From contig CAZTPJ010000064.1 in NCBI GenBank assembly GCA_964614515.1, positions 1-22,342 on the forward strand: a stretch of 22,342 bases of DNA. The letters are read 5' to 3'. Below are positions 7,898 to 15,824 of the stretch, piece by piece. Below the pieces are notes generated by a model. It was not told where the DNA came from. It worked only from the letters and a program-made list of their open reading frames with translations, and ran no database searches. This DNA is from CAZTPJ01 sp964614515. Lineage in GTDB: Bacteria > Planctomycetota > Phycisphaerae > Phycisphaerales > UBA1924. Each line of letters starts with the position of its first letter. The stretch's first letter is position 1. The position numbers were made by a program, and so were the translations under genes.

Positions 7898-9411
7898 CCG
7901 TGCGCCCCCCGCTGGGTCAGCGCGCTGCGCGCGATCTCGCGATCGTCAAAGTCGCGGGTGATCGTCCCGCCGCGCCCGTCGGGAAGAATCTGATACGTCT
8001 CGTGCCCCTTGCCCGCGATGAGGATCACGTCGCCCGGGTCGGCCTCCATGATCGCACGGCGGATCGCGTGCTCACGATCAACCTCCACGCTGACTTTGTG
8101 CCGCGCCGCGCCGTCAATCCCCCCGAGAATCTGCAACACGATCGCCGAAGGCTCCTCGCGACGCGGATTGTCAGATGTCACGATCACGCGATCCGCGAGT
8201 TCCACAGCCACAGCCCCCATCCGCGGGCGCTTCGTCGCATCGCGATCACCGCCGCATCCGAACACGACGCACAGCCGCCCCCCGCGTTCAACCAACGGCC
8301 GCACCGCACGCAAAGCATTGACCAGCGCATCATCCGTATGCGCATAATCGACAAGCACAAGAAAGCCATCTTCGGGACGTGTCACCGGTTCAAGTCGCCC
8401 CGGCGGAGCCTTCAGTCGCGAGGCTTCCTCGGCGAGCATGGATGTCGGCGCCCCGGCCGCGTGCGCCGCAGCCACCGCCTGGAGCAGATTCATCACATTG
8501 TGCTCGCCCATCATCGTCACGCGCGGCGACACTTCGCCCCACGGCCCCGACAACCGCACACGCATGCCCCATCGTCCGGTCTCAATCGCCTGCCCAAACG
8601 CCGTGTTCGCATCGCCGTCGCCGGCCCCCGCGTGACAGCGTATCACCCGCGCGCGACACCCCGCCAGCATCGCCTCCGCGTGCGCATCGTCCGCGTTGAC
8701 AATCGCCAGTCCATCGCCCGGCAGCGACGCGAACAACTTCGCCTTCGCCGCCGCATACGCCTCCATCGAACCGTGATAGTCAAGATGATCGCCCGTGAGG
8801 TTCGTAAAGATGCCGATGTCAAACGAAAGCGCGGACACGCGACGCTGATCCAGCGCATGGCTCGATACCTCCATCGCGGCCGCGCGACATCCCGACTCGA
8901 CCATCACCGAAAACGTGCGCGACAGTTCAATCGCCGGAGGCGTGGTGAGCACGGCCGGGGCGACCTCGCGCCCATCATCGACGGCGATGGTGCCGATCAG
9001 GCCGCAGCGGATTCGGGCCGCGTTGAGCAGAGCATGAATCAGCCACGCCGTGGTGGTCTTGCCATTGGTTCCGGTGACGCCGATCAGGGTCAGTTGCGAG
9101 GATGGATTCCCATAGAAGCGCTCGGCGATGAGGGCCGAGGTGGCTGCGACATCATCGCACGCGAGCATCGCGGCCTGGCTCCTGGACGACACGTCGTCAC
9201 AGGGTTGATCGCTGAGGATGGCCGTGGCCCCCGCGGCGATGGCGTTGGCGATGAAGGTTCGCCCATCGGATTTCTGGCCGCGCCGCGCGATGAAGAGCGA
9301 GCCGGGCAGACACGTCCGACTGTCTTCGGTGATGTCGCAGATGCGAACCGACCCTGTCGGCGCACGGGCGATCCGCACTTCAAGGCCGTGAATGAGCTCG
9401 TGCAGGTCCAT
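7894..9411 (-). CDS. murE: UDP-MurNAc-L-Ala-D-Glu--meso-diaminopimelate ligase (MurE)
   Basis: A cytoplasmic ATP-dependent ligase adding the third peptide residue. From ATG 9411 (MDLHELI) the product is 505 residues, close to the family norm. It shows the P-loop GVTGTNGKTT (111-120), the TTPPAIEL loop, GDHLDYHGSMEAYAAAK with the probable carbamylated lysine K223, GEHNVMNLL, the GRLEPV segment, and GKGHETYQ (467-474). The specificity motif is DNPR (414-417), which is known to select meso-diaminopimelate over lysine, so a DAP-type peptidoglycan is inferred. The open frame runs on to 9951, but that stretch lies antisense-frame inside queA and is not Mur-like. A second possible start is ATG 9498 (MNWPHTLL), just after the queA stop at 9525, giving 29 more unconserved residues; neither start has a strong ribosome binding site. 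Confidence 0.95.
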   Translation of the reverse strand: MDLHELIHGLEVRIARAPTGSVRICDITEDSRTCLPGSLFIARRGQKSDGRTFIANAIAAGATAILSDQPCDDVSSRSQAAMLACDDVAATSALIAERFYGNPSSQLTLIGVTGTNGKTTTAWLIHALLNAARIRCGLIGTIAVDDGREVAPAVLTTPPAIELSRTFSVMVESGCRAAAMEVSSHALDQRRVSALSFDIGIFTNLTGDHLDYHGSMEAYAAAKAKLFASLPGDGLAIVNADDAHAEAMLAGCRARVIRCHAGAGDGDANTAFGQAIETGRWGMRVRLSGPWGEVSPRVTMMGEHNVMNLLQAVAAAHAAGAPTSMLAEEASRLKAPPGRLEPVTRPEDGFLVLVDYAHTDDALVNALRAVRPLVERGGRLCVVFGCGGDRDATKRPRMGAVAVELADRVIVTSDNPRREEPSAIVLQILGGIDGAARHKVSVEVDREHAIRRAIMEADPGDVILIAGKGHETYQILPDGRGGTITRDFDDREIARSALTQRGAHG

Positions 9412-9524
9412 GGGTGTGACTCGACGGCCGGCGACGGCTCGCAAGGTTGGCGCGAAGCGATGACCGACGCTTGCCAGAAGCGTATGCGGCCAATTCATCG
9501 GCCTTCGCGGGCCGTGGCGCACAC

Positions 9525-10694
9525 TCAGGGCAGAATGAGCATCGCATCGCCGTAGGAATAGAAGCGATAGCCGCGGTCGATGGCGTGGGCATAGAGGCGT
9601 GTGAGTTGGGCCGCACCGCCGGGGAGCTTCGCCGCGACCATCGCCATGAGCGTGGAGCGCGGCAGGTGAAAGTTGGTGAGCAGGGCGTCGGTCGATCGCC
9701 ACTGATGTCCGGGCGTGATGAGCAGGCGAGTCTGGGTGGCTTCCGGGTGGCCCGCCTCCGGGTGGCCCGCCTCCGGATGGCCCGCCTCCGGGTGGCCCGC
9801 CACTCCGTGGCGGGTCTTCGCATGGTCCGCTGCTCCCAAGGCCAAAGACTCCAACGTTCGCGCCGCCGTGGTGCCGACGGCGATCACGCGTCCCCCGCGC
9901 CCACGGCCTTCGCGGATCGCGATCGCCGTCGCCTCCGGCATCGAACACCACTCCGCGTGCATCGGATGCTGCTCGATGAACTCGGTCTCCACCGGCTTGA
10001 ACGTCCCAAGACCAACATGCAGCGTGACATCCGCCCGCCCGACCCCCGCCCCGGCCAGACGATCAAGCAGTTCACGCGTGAAGTGCAGCCCGGCCGTGGG
10101 CGCGGCGACAGAACCCGCCTCCGCCGCGTACACCGTCTGATATCGGGCGCGATCGTCGGCGTCGTCAACGTCGGCGTGTTCGGTCTTGCGCCGGGCGCGG
10201 ATGTACGGCGGCAACGGCGTCAGGCCGATGCGTTCGAGAACATCGAGCGCGGTGTGCCGTGAATCCCCTTCGCCGGCCGTGACATGCCACAGCGTCGTAT
10301 CCTCCGCATCGCGGCGCAGGAGCGTAAGTTGAATGCCGGAGGGCTGGGCGTCGCGATTGAGCAGTTCGATCGGCGCGCCTTCGCGGAATCGTCGGGCCTT
10401 GAGCATGATTCGCCAGTGGCCGTCGGGCGTGGAATCGACATAGAGGCCCTCGACGCGTCCGCCGGTGTCGAGTCGGCGTCCGAGGAAGCGAGCGGGGATG
10501 ACGCGCGAGCGATTCACGACCAGCAGATCGCCCGGCGCGAGCAGCGTCGGTAGGTCGCGAATGTGATGGTGCCGCGGCTCGTCCGGATTCGCGCGATGCA
10601 CGACCATGAGCCGTGCCGCATCGCGCGGCTCGACGGGGCGCGTGGCGATGCGATCCGGCGGAAGGTCGTAATCCAGGTCGGCGGTTCGCAGCAT
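9525..10694 (-). CDS. queA: S-adenosylmethionine:tRNA ribosyltransferase-isomerase (QueA)
   Basis: Makes epoxyqueuosine in tRNA anticodons by transferring and isomerising the ribosyl group of SAM, the next-to-last step of queuosine synthesis. From ATG 10694 (MLRTADLDYDLPPDRIA) the product is 389 residues, longer than the usual 340-360. Family motifs are present: DLLVVNRSRVIPARFLGRR, GLHFTRELLDRL, HVGLGTFKPVE, MHAEW, VGTTAARTLES, and the C-terminal RLLITPGHQW, TNFHLPRSTLMAMVAA and YRFYSYGDAMLIL. Residues 299-318 are four exact AGHPE repeats inserted in the variable loop before RLLITPG, which explains much of the extra length. The frame extends to 10820, but the upstream residues are unlike QueA. 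No strong ribosome binding site precedes ATG 10694; a TAGCCT box at 10710-10705 (minus) lies close to it. It is the first gene of the leftward mur operon. Confidence 0.95.
   Translation of the reverse strand: MLRTADLDYDLPPDRIATRPVEPRDAARLMVVHRANPDEPRHHHIRDLPTLLAPGDLLVVNRSRVIPARFLGRRLDTGGRVEGLYVDSTPDGHWRIMLKARRFREGAPIELLNRDAQPSGIQLTLLRRDAEDTTLWHVTAGEGDSRHTALDVLERIGLTPLPPYIRARRKTEHADVDDADDRARYQTVYAAEAGSVAAPTAGLHFTRELLDRLAGAGVGRADVTLHVGLGTFKPVETEFIEQHPMHAEWCSMPEATAIAIREGRGRGGRVIAVGTTAARTLESLALGAADHAKTRHGVAGHPEAGHPEAGHPEAGHPEATQTRLLITPGHQWRSTDALLTNFHLPRSTLMAMVAAKLPGGAAQLTRLYAHAIDRGYRFYSYGDAMLILP
9741..9800. repeat. Four in-frame 15-nt tandem repeats inside queA
   Basis: Units start at 9741, 9756, 9771 and 9786. 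The consensus unit on the plus strand is CTCCGGGTGGCCCGC; unit one begins TT instead of CT and unit three has A in place of one G. Read on the minus strand each unit encodes Ala-Gly-His-Pro-Glu. The substitutions in units one and three are synonymous in the encoded peptide. Being a multiple of three, the expansion keeps queA open. Confidence 0.95.
9790..9815. repeat. Palindromic repeat inside queA, matching a copy at the right end
   Basis: CCCGCCA (9796-9802) and TGGCGGG (9808-9814) form a perfect 7-bp stem with a 5-nt loop. The 26 bases match the reverse complement of 22144-22169 with a single loop difference. This copy is coding sequence in queA, and its left half is also the right end of the last 15-nt tandem unit. 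Confidence 0.85.
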
Positions 10695-10742
10695 CGTTGA
10701 CCGCAGGCTACGCGCGATGTTGTGTGTACGCATCATCAAGGC

Positions 10743-11120
10743 GTGCCGTCGCCGCACGATCCCCACTGGGCGGCCGCCATCGAGGCCAACGCGCCGCGGC
10801 ACGCGATTCGCCACCCGCACACCGTGCAGATTGATCGTTCAGACTCGATGCTCCCGGCACGGCCGGTGCGCCCGCACCTTGTGCCCTTCCATGCCGCCGT
10901 CGCCGCGCCCGGCGTGGTTAGCGTCATTGCCTGTAAACCAGTGGATTACATCGGTCTTGATTCCGTTCAGGCCGATCCCCGTGAGCCGATCCGCTTTGGC
11001 GTGTTTCTGGAGCGGCTGAACCGGGCATACGCGTATGAAAAGCCGCGTCGGGGCCTGCGGCTGGCCGAGCGGATGATGAGCCACGTCGAGATCGGACGTC
11101 GACTTGACGTGTTTGCCTGA
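10743..11120 (+). CDS. Small protein of unknown function, divergent from queA
   Basis: An open frame of about 125 residues from GTG 10743 (MPSPHDPHW); GTG 10722 in the same frame would add seven residues. Support is modest: the gap is otherwise empty, the composition is coding-like, and the C-terminal half reads as a plausible folded protein (PGVVSVIACKPVDYIGLD, PIRFGVFLERLNRAYAYEKP, LAERMMSHVEIGRRLDVF). I recognise no family. The N-terminal half is rich in His and Pro and less protein-like. Neither start has a convincing ribosome binding site. The start lies only about 50 bp from the queA start on the opposite strand, so the two probably share a control region. No signal peptide or membrane segment is visible. 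Confidence 0.55.
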   Translation: MPSPHDPHWAAAIEANAPRHAIRHPHTVQIDRSDSMLPARPVRPHLVPFHAAVAAPGVVSVIACKPVDYIGLDSVQADPREPIRFGVFLERLNRAYAYEKPRRGLRLAERMMSHVEIGRRLDVFA

Positions 11121-11162
11121 CCAAAAAATCCCCGGCGCGAACACTGGAGGCCGTAATCCCGA

Positions 11163-11168
11163 TATACT
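11163..11168 (+). promoter_or_regulatory. Possible -10 box upstream of the coiled-coil membrane protein
   Basis: TATACT lies in the 123-bp gap before the gene at 11244. No good -35 element is seen at the usual spacing, and the leader would be about 70 nt. A weak call from sequence alone. Confidence 0.25.
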
Positions 11169-11243
11169 TATGGAACCCTTAGCCCGCGTAGCGGTATGAG
11201 GGTGTGTGACCGCGCGGTGATCGCGCGCTCGGGAGACTGGCCC

Positions 11244-12998
11244 ATGACCGAAATCAATCGAATCCTGAAGCAGGCCGCGTGGCGTTTGTTCGTGATCGAC
11301 CTGCTTTCGACGCTGGCGATCTGCTTGAGCGCGGCGCTGGTGGGCTTGATCGTGGTTCGCGTGCTCCATGCACTGGGCGTGTGGCCGATTGGCTGGGTTG
11401 AGACATTTGTCGGCGCTGGAGCGCTGACGGTGGTGGGAGCGCTGGTGTGGAGTCTTGTGCGTCGATCGAATCGTCTCGGCGTGGCGCGGGCGCTGGATGA
11501 GCGTGCCGACCTTCGCGAGTCGATCAGCACCGCGCTGTGCGTGCAGGGCAGTCAGGATCCGTGGGCGCAGGCCGTCGTCGAGACCGCCCGCGATCGCGCC
11601 CGCCGTGTCATCGTCAAGGATGCGATTCCCGTGACCGCGCCGCGATTGATGCCGCTTCCGCTGGCGTGTGCGGCCGCGCTGCTCATCGCGTGGTTCTCGC
11701 TTCCGCGCGAGTTCACCTTCAGCGCCGGCGCGGATGATGCGAAGGCGAAGCAGGAGCAGATCACGGCCGTCAAAGCCGAGATCAAGGCAAAGGAAGAAGC
11801 CATCGCCGAGAAACTCAAGGCCGCCAACGTGGACCTCGGGCTTGATGAGCCGGAAGAAGCCGAGAAGGCCGAGCCGACATCGCCTGAAGAGATTCAGCGT
11901 GCGGCCATGCGTCGCCTGACGCGGATGGAAGATCGACTTTCAGAGATGCTCAAGAGCGACAAGGCCAACACGCTTGAAGCGATGAAGGAAAAACTCGAGC
12001 AGTTGCGTCAGCCCGGCCCCGGGCCGCTGGATGAGTTGACGCGGGCGCTTCAGAAGGGCGACATGGCCCAGGCGAAGGAGAAACTCTCCGAACTCGCCGA
12101 GAAACTCAAGAACCAGGACATGTCCGCCGAGCAGAAGGATCAACTCAAGGATCAGATGGAGAAACTCGCGGCGCAGATGGATCAACTCGCCAACGACCGC
12201 CAGAAACTTGAGCAGGCGCTCCAGCAGGCTGGGCTGTCGCCCGAACACGCCAAGCAGGCCGCCGCCGATCCTGAAGCGATCAAGAAGGCCCTTGAAAACA
12301 TGAAACACCTCACCGAGGAGCAGAAGAAGCAACTCGCCGACGCGGCCAAGTCGCTCAACGAGGCGTGCAAGAACTGCAACGGCCTCGGCGAATCACTGTC
12401 GAAGATGGCCCAGGGCCTGAGCGAAATGGGCCTGAGCAGCGAAGCGATGGAAGGGTTGGAGCAACTCGCGGGGCAACTCTCCGAGATGGAGATGATCCAA
12501 TGCGAGATGGATGCGCTCAGCGCGGCCATGAGCGAGTGCCAGGGGCAACTCGCGTCGCTGGGTCAGGGCATGTGCGAAGGTGGCCAGTCCGGCGGCATGG
12601 GCGAGTGTGATGGTCTGGGCGAGTGGGCGGCCGGAGCATCAGATCGCTTTGGAAGCGGAACGGGCGGTCCTGGCAAGGGCAATCGGCCCGATTCGCCTGA
12701 AGAGCAGGCCGCACCGTTCACGCGGCAGACCGAGAAGAGCCCCGCGAACATGGGGCAGGGGCCGATCATCGCGCAGCGTCTTGTGCAGGGCGATCAGATT
12801 CGCGGCGAGGCCACGGCCGAATTCTCGGCGGTCGCCAACATTGCCGGTCAGGCCGCGACGGAAGCCATCGACAACAAACTCGTCGGTCTCGAATGGCACG
12901 GCCCGCTGAAGCACTACTTCGGACGACTTGAAGCGCGAGGCAAGTCCGCGCAGCCGGCCGAGCAAAGCACCGAGTCTGGTTCGGGCGAATCCAAGTAA
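11244..12998 (+). CDS. Membrane-anchored coiled-coil protein (DUF4175-like design)
   Basis: 584 residues from ATG 11244, which follows a GGGAG ribosome binding site at 11231-11235; an upstream GTG/ATG option at 11196 lacks one. Three hydrophobic segments lie near the N-terminus (about 15-42, 51-72 and 135-153). Between the second and third is a stretch ending ALDERADLRESISTAL, a pattern I know from the N-terminal part of DUF4175-type proteins. From about 160 to 420 the protein is a Lys/Glu/Gln-rich coiled coil, followed by a Cys- and Gly-containing region with CKNC and spaced single cysteines (about 372-460), then a Gly/Pro-rich linker and a short conserved-looking end (VAEFSAVANIAGQAA-like, then LEWHGPLKHYFGRL). 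It resembles the truncated protein at the left edge. The function is unknown; an envelope structural role is inferred. Confidence 0.85.
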   Translation: MTEINRILKQAAWRLFVIDLLSTLAICLSAALVGLIVVRVLHALGVWPIGWVETFVGAGALTVVGALVWSLVRRSNRLGVARALDERADLRESISTALCVQGSQDPWAQAVVETARDRARRVIVKDAIPVTAPRLMPLPLACAAALLIAWFSLPREFTFSAGADDAKAKQEQITAVKAEIKAKEEAIAEKLKAANVDLGLDEPEEAEKAEPTSPEEIQRAAMRRLTRMEDRLSEMLKSDKANTLEAMKEKLEQLRQPGPGPLDELTRALQKGDMAQAKEKLSELAEKLKNQDMSAEQKDQLKDQMEKLAAQMDQLANDRQKLEQALQQAGLSPEHAKQAAADPEAIKKALENMKHLTEEQKKQLADAAKSLNEACKNCNGLGESLSKMAQGLSEMGLSSEAMEGLEQLAGQLSEMEMIQCEMDALSAAMSECQGQLASLGQGMCEGGQSGGMGECDGLGEWAAGASDRFGSGTGGPGKGNRPDSPEEQAAPFTRQTEKSPANMGQGPIIAQRLVQGDQIRGEATAEFSAVANIAGQAATEAIDNKLVGLEWHGPLKHYFGRLEARGKSAQPAEQSTESGSGESK

Positions 12999-13070
12999 GT
13001 CGAGTCAAAGTGCGGTTCGAAGCGGGCAGTTGGTGCGCGCAAAGGGCGAGGGGGTGGTTGGCGTCACTCT

Positions 13071-13088
13071 CGATCGCTCGCGCGATCG
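13071..13088 (+). terminator. Terminator-like hairpin after the coiled-coil gene
   Basis: CGATCGC (13071-13077) pairs perfectly with GCGATCG (13082-13088) across a 4-nt loop, followed by GCTCTTT. It lies in the 111-bp gap between 12998 and 13110. The T run is short, so termination is only a possibility. Confidence 0.35.
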
Positions 13089-13109
13089 GCTCTTTGAAAG
13101 GCGAAAGAG

Positions 13110-14162
13110 ATGAAACGAACAACGTTGTTCGCGGGCTTGGCGTGTTGGCTTGTCGCGTGTGTGATCGGGGGCTGCGGGCGGAGCGAAACGCGCGAAGTGG
13201 TGGTGTACACCAGCGCCGATGACTATCTCGTGCGTGAGGTGATCAGCGCGTACGAGCGCAAGACGGGCGTGCGCGTACGCGTGCAGGGCGACACCGAAGC
13301 GACCAAGACCACGGGCCTGGTGCTGCGTCTGCTGGCCGAGCGAGCCAGCCCGCGGGCGGATGTGTGGTGGTCGAGCGAGCCGTTCGGCACGATTCGCCTG
13401 GCGCGCGAGGGCGTGCTGGAGCGGTATGTGAGCGCCGTGTCCGAAGCGGACATGGGCGGGAAATGGCCGTCAACGCTGCGGGCGAACGATGAGATGTGGT
13501 ATGGCTTCGGCTCGCGCGGGCGCGTGATCGCGTACAACACGAACCTCGTGCCGCGCGAGGATGTTCCGCGCACGCTGCGAGACTTGACCGATCCGAAGTG
13601 GGCCGGGCGCGTGGGCATTGCGCGGCCGCAGTTCGGCACCACGCGCGGGCACGTCGGCGCGCTGGTGGTGATGTGCGGGGAAGCGCCGTTCCGCGCGTGG
13701 CTTGAAGCCATGAAGGCCAACGGCGTTCGCATCTATGACGGCAACGCGACGGTCGTGCAGGCGATGGCCCGCGGCGAAATCCTGCTGTGCCTGACCGACA
13801 CCGACGATGTCTACGCCGGCCAACGCAACGACTGGCCGGTGGACCTGGTGTATGAAACGCTCGATGAGACGCCCGCCGAGGGTCTGTGCAGTTTCGGGCC
13901 GCTGGTCATGCCCAACACGGTTGCGCTGGTCCGCGGCGCGCCGAATCCGGACGAGGCCGCGGCCCTGATCGACTTCCTGCTCAGCGAAGAGGTCGAGCGA
14001 ATCATGGCCAACAGCGAGTCGCGCAACACGCCGGTGCGCCCGCACGTCGCGGCGGAGTTCGCGCAGTTCGCGATTCCGATGCTCGCGGAGATCGACCTGT
14101 ACGTCGTGGCCGACGCGATGGATGGGGCGGTGGCGATTTGTGAGGACGTGCTGGGCAAATGA
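13110..14162 (+). CDS. Lipoprotein, ABC-transporter substrate-binding protein, family 1 (iron/thiamine type)
   Basis: 350 residues. The N-terminus is a lipoprotein signal ending in the lipobox VIGGC, with C22 as the lipidated residue. The body matches the family 1 extracellular solute-binding fold of the Fe(III)/thiamine group: VVVYTSADDYLVREVISAYE at the start, SPRADVWWSSEPFGTIRLAREGVLERY, MWYGFGSRGRVIAYNTNLVP, DLTDPKWAGRVGIARPQFGT, and the final ALIDFLLSEEVERIMAN. GAAAGG at 13096-13101 lies ahead of ATG 13110. No permease or ATPase gene is adjacent on either side, so the partner transporter must lie elsewhere or the protein has another binding role. The ligand cannot be settled from sequence; ferric iron is the likeliest by resemblance. 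Confidence 0.88.
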   Translation: MKRTTLFAGLACWLVACVIGGCGRSETREVVVYTSADDYLVREVISAYERKTGVRVRVQGDTEATKTTGLVLRLLAERASPRADVWWSSEPFGTIRLAREGVLERYVSAVSEADMGGKWPSTLRANDEMWYGFGSRGRVIAYNTNLVPREDVPRTLRDLTDPKWAGRVGIARPQFGTTRGHVGALVVMCGEAPFRAWLEAMKANGVRIYDGNATVVQAMARGEILLCLTDTDDVYAGQRNDWPVDLVYETLDETPAEGLCSFGPLVMPNTVALVRGAPNPDEAAALIDFLLSEEVERIMANSESRNTPVRPHVAAEFAQFAIPMLAEIDLYVVADAMDGAVAICEDVLGK

Positions 14163-14164
14163 GC

Positions 14165-14182
14165 CGACCGCGCGAGCGGTCG
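14165..14182 (+). terminator. Terminator-like hairpin after the solute-binding protein gene
   Basis: CGACCGC (14165-14171) and GCGGTCG (14176-14182) form a perfect 7-bp stem with a GCGA tetraloop, starting 3 nt after the stop codon. No T run follows. It may end transcription between the two convergent genes. Confidence 0.4.
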
Positions 14183-14212
14183 AGACGGTGTGCCACTGGA
14201 CATAATGGAGAC

Positions 14213-14239
14213 GCGCACAGGCGAGACGCCCGTGCCACC
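14213..14239. repeat. 27-nt hairpin repeat between convergent genes
   Basis: An exact reverse complement of 6348-6374. The arms are GCACAGGCG (14215-14223) and CGCCCGTGC (14227-14235) with a 3-nt loop. It lies in the 101-bp gap between the solute-binding protein gene and the aminopeptidase gene. Confidence 0.85.
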
Positions 14240-14263
14240 GCTGCCCCGGCTGGCCCATCGGGG

Positions 14264-15748
14264 TCAGGCTTGCATCAGCAGGTTCGCCAGCAGTCGCGTG
14301 CCCCAGCCGGTGGGGCCTTCGACGAACGGTCCCGTCGCGCTTTCCACGGCATGAACGCCCGCGATATCGAGGTGACACCACGGGATCCCGGCCTTGACGA
14401 AATACGCCAGGAACGCCGCGCCCTGAATCGGGTGTGCCTTGCGATTCGGGTTGGAGTTGATGATGTCCGCCACGGGCGACTTCATCATGTCCTTGTATTC
14501 CTGATGCAGCGGGAGTCGCCAGACGCGCTCATCGCACGCGGTCGCGGCCGTCTCAATCTTCGCGCGAAGCGCATCATCGTCGCACCACATGCCGCAATAG
14601 GTCGATCCAAGCGCGGTGACCACGCCGCCGGTGAGCGTCGCGAGATCGATGATGCACGCGGGGTTCTCAAGTTCGCACGCCCAACAGAGCGCATCGGCCA
14701 GCACGAGTCGACCCTCGGCGTCGGTGTTGGTCACTTCGACCGTCACGCCGTTGCGATAAGTGATGATGTCGTCCGGCCGGAAGGCTTCATCGCTGATGGA
14801 ATTTTCCGCCGCCGCGAGGAGCGCGACGACGGGCACGTTCGGCTTGACGACGCTGCCGATGGCGTGCATGGCGGCGAGTACCGCGCATCCGCCATCCTTG
14901 TCGCGCTTCATCCCGCGCATGGAGTTGTTGATCTTCAGCGACAGTCCGCCCGAGTCATAGCACAGCGTCTTGCCGATGAGCACGATGGGCTTGGCATCTT
15001 TCGGTGTGCCTTTGGGGCGATACTCCATGCGGATCAGGCATGGTTCGTTTTCTGACGCCTGCCCGACCGTCACAAGGCCCGTGAGGCGTTCCTTCACCAG
15101 AGCATCGCCCTTGATAATGCGGCACGTCATGCCGTGATCCTTGCAGACTTTCTGCGCCTGCTCGGCCATGAACATCGGTGTGGCGATGTTCGGCGGCGTC
15201 TCGCTCAGCGTTCGCGCGAGATTCGCGGATTCGGCCAGTTTCAGGCCCAGTCGCAGGCCTGATTCAAACGCCTTGTCGTTGCCGCTGAGTTTGAGCGCCG
15301 GTCGGTCATCCTTCTTCGCGAGCGAGCCTTTGAACAAATCGCGCGACCAACCCATCAGGCCGAAGCCTTCGCCAACGGCGACGCCCGCGGCCTCGGCGTT
15401 GATCGACGCCACGGCCAGCGGGCCGGAAAAATCAATCGTCACGGATGGATCTTTCGACGCGGCGAGTTTGCGTGCGATGGCGGCCGTGGTGGTGCGCAGC
15501 GATGCGGTGGTGAAGGATTCCTTCGCGCCCAGGCCCACGAGCAGGATGCGGCGATATGGGCCGGATGTCGGAAAGGCTTCGACGATGCGGCCGGATTCGC
15601 CGGTGGCTTCCGTTCGCTTCACGGCCTTGGCGAGAACGCCGCCGGCGTCGAGTTTCTTTGTGACGCGATCGAGCGGCGACTTTTCAAAGTGGCCGACAAC
15701 CAGAGCCCCGCCGCGAACCTTCGCCCCCATCGACACCGACTTGAACAT
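14264..15748 (-). CDS. pepA: Leucyl aminopeptidase, M17 family (PepA)
   Basis: A cytosolic metallo-aminopeptidase that removes N-terminal residues from peptides and works as a hexamer. ATG 15748 is preceded by AAGGAG at 6-nt spacing on the minus strand, a near-perfect ribosome binding site, so I prefer it over the 14-residue longer frame start at 15790. The product has 494 residues, normal for the family. The two-metal site is intact by alignment to E. coli PepA: K260 and D265 in GKTLCYDSGG, the catalytic K272, D283 in MKRDKDGG, and D343, E345 and R347 in NTDAEGRL. The GKG usual at the first motif is GKT here, and the conserved DMCGAA-like stretch is DKDGGC, both mild departures. It probably forms one leftward unit with ftsH, dps and the cupin gene, though a TACACT box at 15778-15773 could give it its own promoter. 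Confidence 0.96.
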   Translation of the reverse strand: MFKSVSMGAKVRGGALVVGHFEKSPLDRVTKKLDAGGVLAKAVKRTEATGESGRIVEAFPTSGPYRRILLVGLGAKESFTTASLRTTTAAIARKLAASKDPSVTIDFSGPLAVASINAEAAGVAVGEGFGLMGWSRDLFKGSLAKKDDRPALKLSGNDKAFESGLRLGLKLAESANLARTLSETPPNIATPMFMAEQAQKVCKDHGMTCRIIKGDALVKERLTGLVTVGQASENEPCLIRMEYRPKGTPKDAKPIVLIGKTLCYDSGGLSLKINNSMRGMKRDKDGGCAVLAAMHAIGSVVKPNVPVVALLAAAENSISDEAFRPDDIITYRNGVTVEVTNTDAEGRLVLADALCWACELENPACIIDLATLTGGVVTALGSTYCGMWCDDDALRAKIETAATACDERVWRLPLHQEYKDMMKSPVADIINSNPNRKAHPIQGAAFLAYFVKAGIPWCHLDIAGVHAVESATGPFVEGPTGWGTRLLANLLMQA

Positions 15749-15772
15749 GTTGTGCTCCTTGAAGTGGGTGTC

Positions 15773-15778
15773 AGTGTA
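15773..15778 (-). promoter_or_regulatory. Possible -10 box for the aminopeptidase gene
   Basis: TACACT on the minus strand, about 24 bp before ATG 15748 and upstream of its AAGGAG ribosome binding site. The same hexamer precedes the EF-G-like gene. No convincing -35 box. Confidence 0.3.
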
Positions 15779-15790
15779 GCGCGTTGTCAT

Positions 15791-15824
15791 TCACCGCGGA
15801 GCATCAGCCATGAGTTCGCGGTGA
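15791..15824 (-). terminator. Inverted repeat across the end of the cupin gene
   Basis: TCACCGCG (15791-15798) and CGCGGTGA (15817-15824) are perfect 8-bp arms with an 18-nt loop, overlapping the last codons and stop (15804-15806) of the cupin gene. No T run follows. The role is uncertain. Confidence 0.25.

Noticed and set aside
7900..9555. Plus-strand open frame of 551 codons opposite murE
   Set aside because: murE on the other strand has all its motifs; this translation is low-quality and His/Arg-rich.
9741..9800. Frameshift or assembly error in queA
   Set aside because: All four units are in frame, conserved motifs continue on both sides, and the unit variants are synonymous.
9412..9951. 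N-terminal extension of murE by 180 codons
   Set aside because: It lies within queA in another frame, is Gly/Pro/His-rich and lacks Mur similarity; murE is full length from 9411.
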